From Polaribacter sp. IC066 (GTDB lineage Bacteria; Bacteroidota; Bacteroidia; Flavobacteriales; Flavobacteriaceae): a stretch of 64,000 bases of DNA. The notes beneath the pieces are model-generated. The model made no database searches, had not been told where the DNA came from, and saw only the letters and a program-made list of their open reading frames with translations. The stretch is from NCBI RefSeq assembly GCF_007997085.1, contig NZ_VORR01000016.1, positions 19,948-83,947 on the forward strand, given 5' to 3'. Positions 63,874-64,000 of the stretch are shown one piece after another (position 1 is the first letter of the stretch; each line of letters begins with the position of its first letter). The position numbers and the translations under genes were made by a program.

Positions 63874-64000
63874 GTAACTATTCAGCCATTTCCGGTAGGA
63901 ACGGATTTTTGCTAAAAGCAAGCTGAATATTTTCTAGTACTTTTTGTTTATTTTTTTTGAGCGTTGTAATATATCCTCTAATTCTAGCAAAATATTGTGC
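63874..64000. mobile_element. End of an IS66 family insertion sequence (runs out of the window)
   Basis: The boundary GTAACTATTCAGCC begins with GTAA, as IS66-family ends do. The element carries a leftward transposase C-terminus and interrupts the glucokinase-like gene. IS66 elements duplicate about 8 bp of target; the adjacent AGAATATT (63866-63873) would be one copy, with the other at the unseen far end. Confidence 0.75.
63878..64000 (-). CDS. IS66 family transposase, C-terminal fragment
   Basis: Forty residues ending at a TAG (63878-63880) are visible: [40 protein letters not shown]. The (A)[28 protein letters not shown] pattern is the C-terminus of Bacteroidota IS66 transposases. The catalytic DDE core lies beyond the window edge. 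The gene is truncated only by the window. Confidence 0.85.
   Translation of the reverse strand, partial: AQYFARIRGYITTLKKNKQKVLENIQLAFSKNPFLPEMAE

Overview
The window is A+T-rich chromosomal DNA from a member of the Bacteroidota, most likely a marine Flavobacteriaceae of the Polaribacter/Tenacibaculum kind. The evidence is the gene content and order: dciA-like/recF/TPR/ribH/mutL/rhomboids; ferredoxin/acyl-CoA reductase/serC/serA/DUF1015; BshA for bacillithiol; split transketolase; DUF3810, DUF4442 and CarboxypepD_reg-like families. Promoters also follow the Bacteroidota -7 consensus TAnnTTTG, in several cases with a TTG about 19-20 nt upstream. Most of the window is housekeeping. No tRNA, rRNA or CRISPR array was seen.

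Layout. 1-1016 is a tandem array in which about 250 bp (a palindromic element, the leader and the first ~28 codons of tex) is repeated four times before the intact tex. 3.1-4.0 kb holds a ParE/RelE-type toxin-antitoxin pair whose antitoxin is internally duplicated and is preceded by a decayed third copy. 4-9.2 kb has topB and a leftward M24 peptidase/NAD(P)-binding/VF530 operon. 9.2-18.9 kb has gcvT, DUF2071, an SDR protein, a YdjM-like membrane protein, a lipoprotein, ychF and a secreted CarboxypepD_reg-like protein. 19.0-24.0 kb is the ferredoxin <> acyl-CoA reductase-serC-serA-DUF1015 block. 24.2-33.7 kb has yggS, an exonuclease/GIY-YIG fusion, an ECF sigma/anti-sigma pair, a dicarboxylate symporter, a sulfurtransferase and an epimerase, with two dead genes and a 1.1-kb gene desert. 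33.8-42.9 kb is the recF/ribH/mutL/rhomboid/nuclease/FAD-reductase block. 42.9-45.5 kb is a decay zone (DUF4442 and mtaB pseudogenes). 45.6-51.3 kb has a hydrolase, a lytic transglycosylase, ywbE, bshA, the transketolase N-half and a periplasmic protein. 51.3-62.0 kb has an S9 peptidase, a PIN toxin-antitoxin pair, dnaB, DUF3810, two amidohydrolases and a small secreted protein. The right edge carries an rRNA/tRNA methyltransferase gene and a ROK/polyphosphate-glucokinase gene cut by the end of an IS66-type element.

Themes. (1) Gene decay: six broken genes or relics, including an mtaB that has lost a predicted Fe-S cysteine and also carries a frameshift and a nonsense codon. This suggests relaxed selection or a recent lifestyle change. 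Some single-base frameshifts in A/T runs could instead be sequencing errors. (2) Several dispersed palindromic repeat families lie just downstream of stop codons, in the gene's orientation where orientation can be judged. (3) Start codons of several genes were reassigned because the longer reading frame would begin inside or upstream of the promoter.

No large new multi-gene defence or biosynthetic system is visible. The most unusual structures are the tex 5'-end array, the duplicated antitoxin with its relic copy, and the 3'-anchored repeat family.
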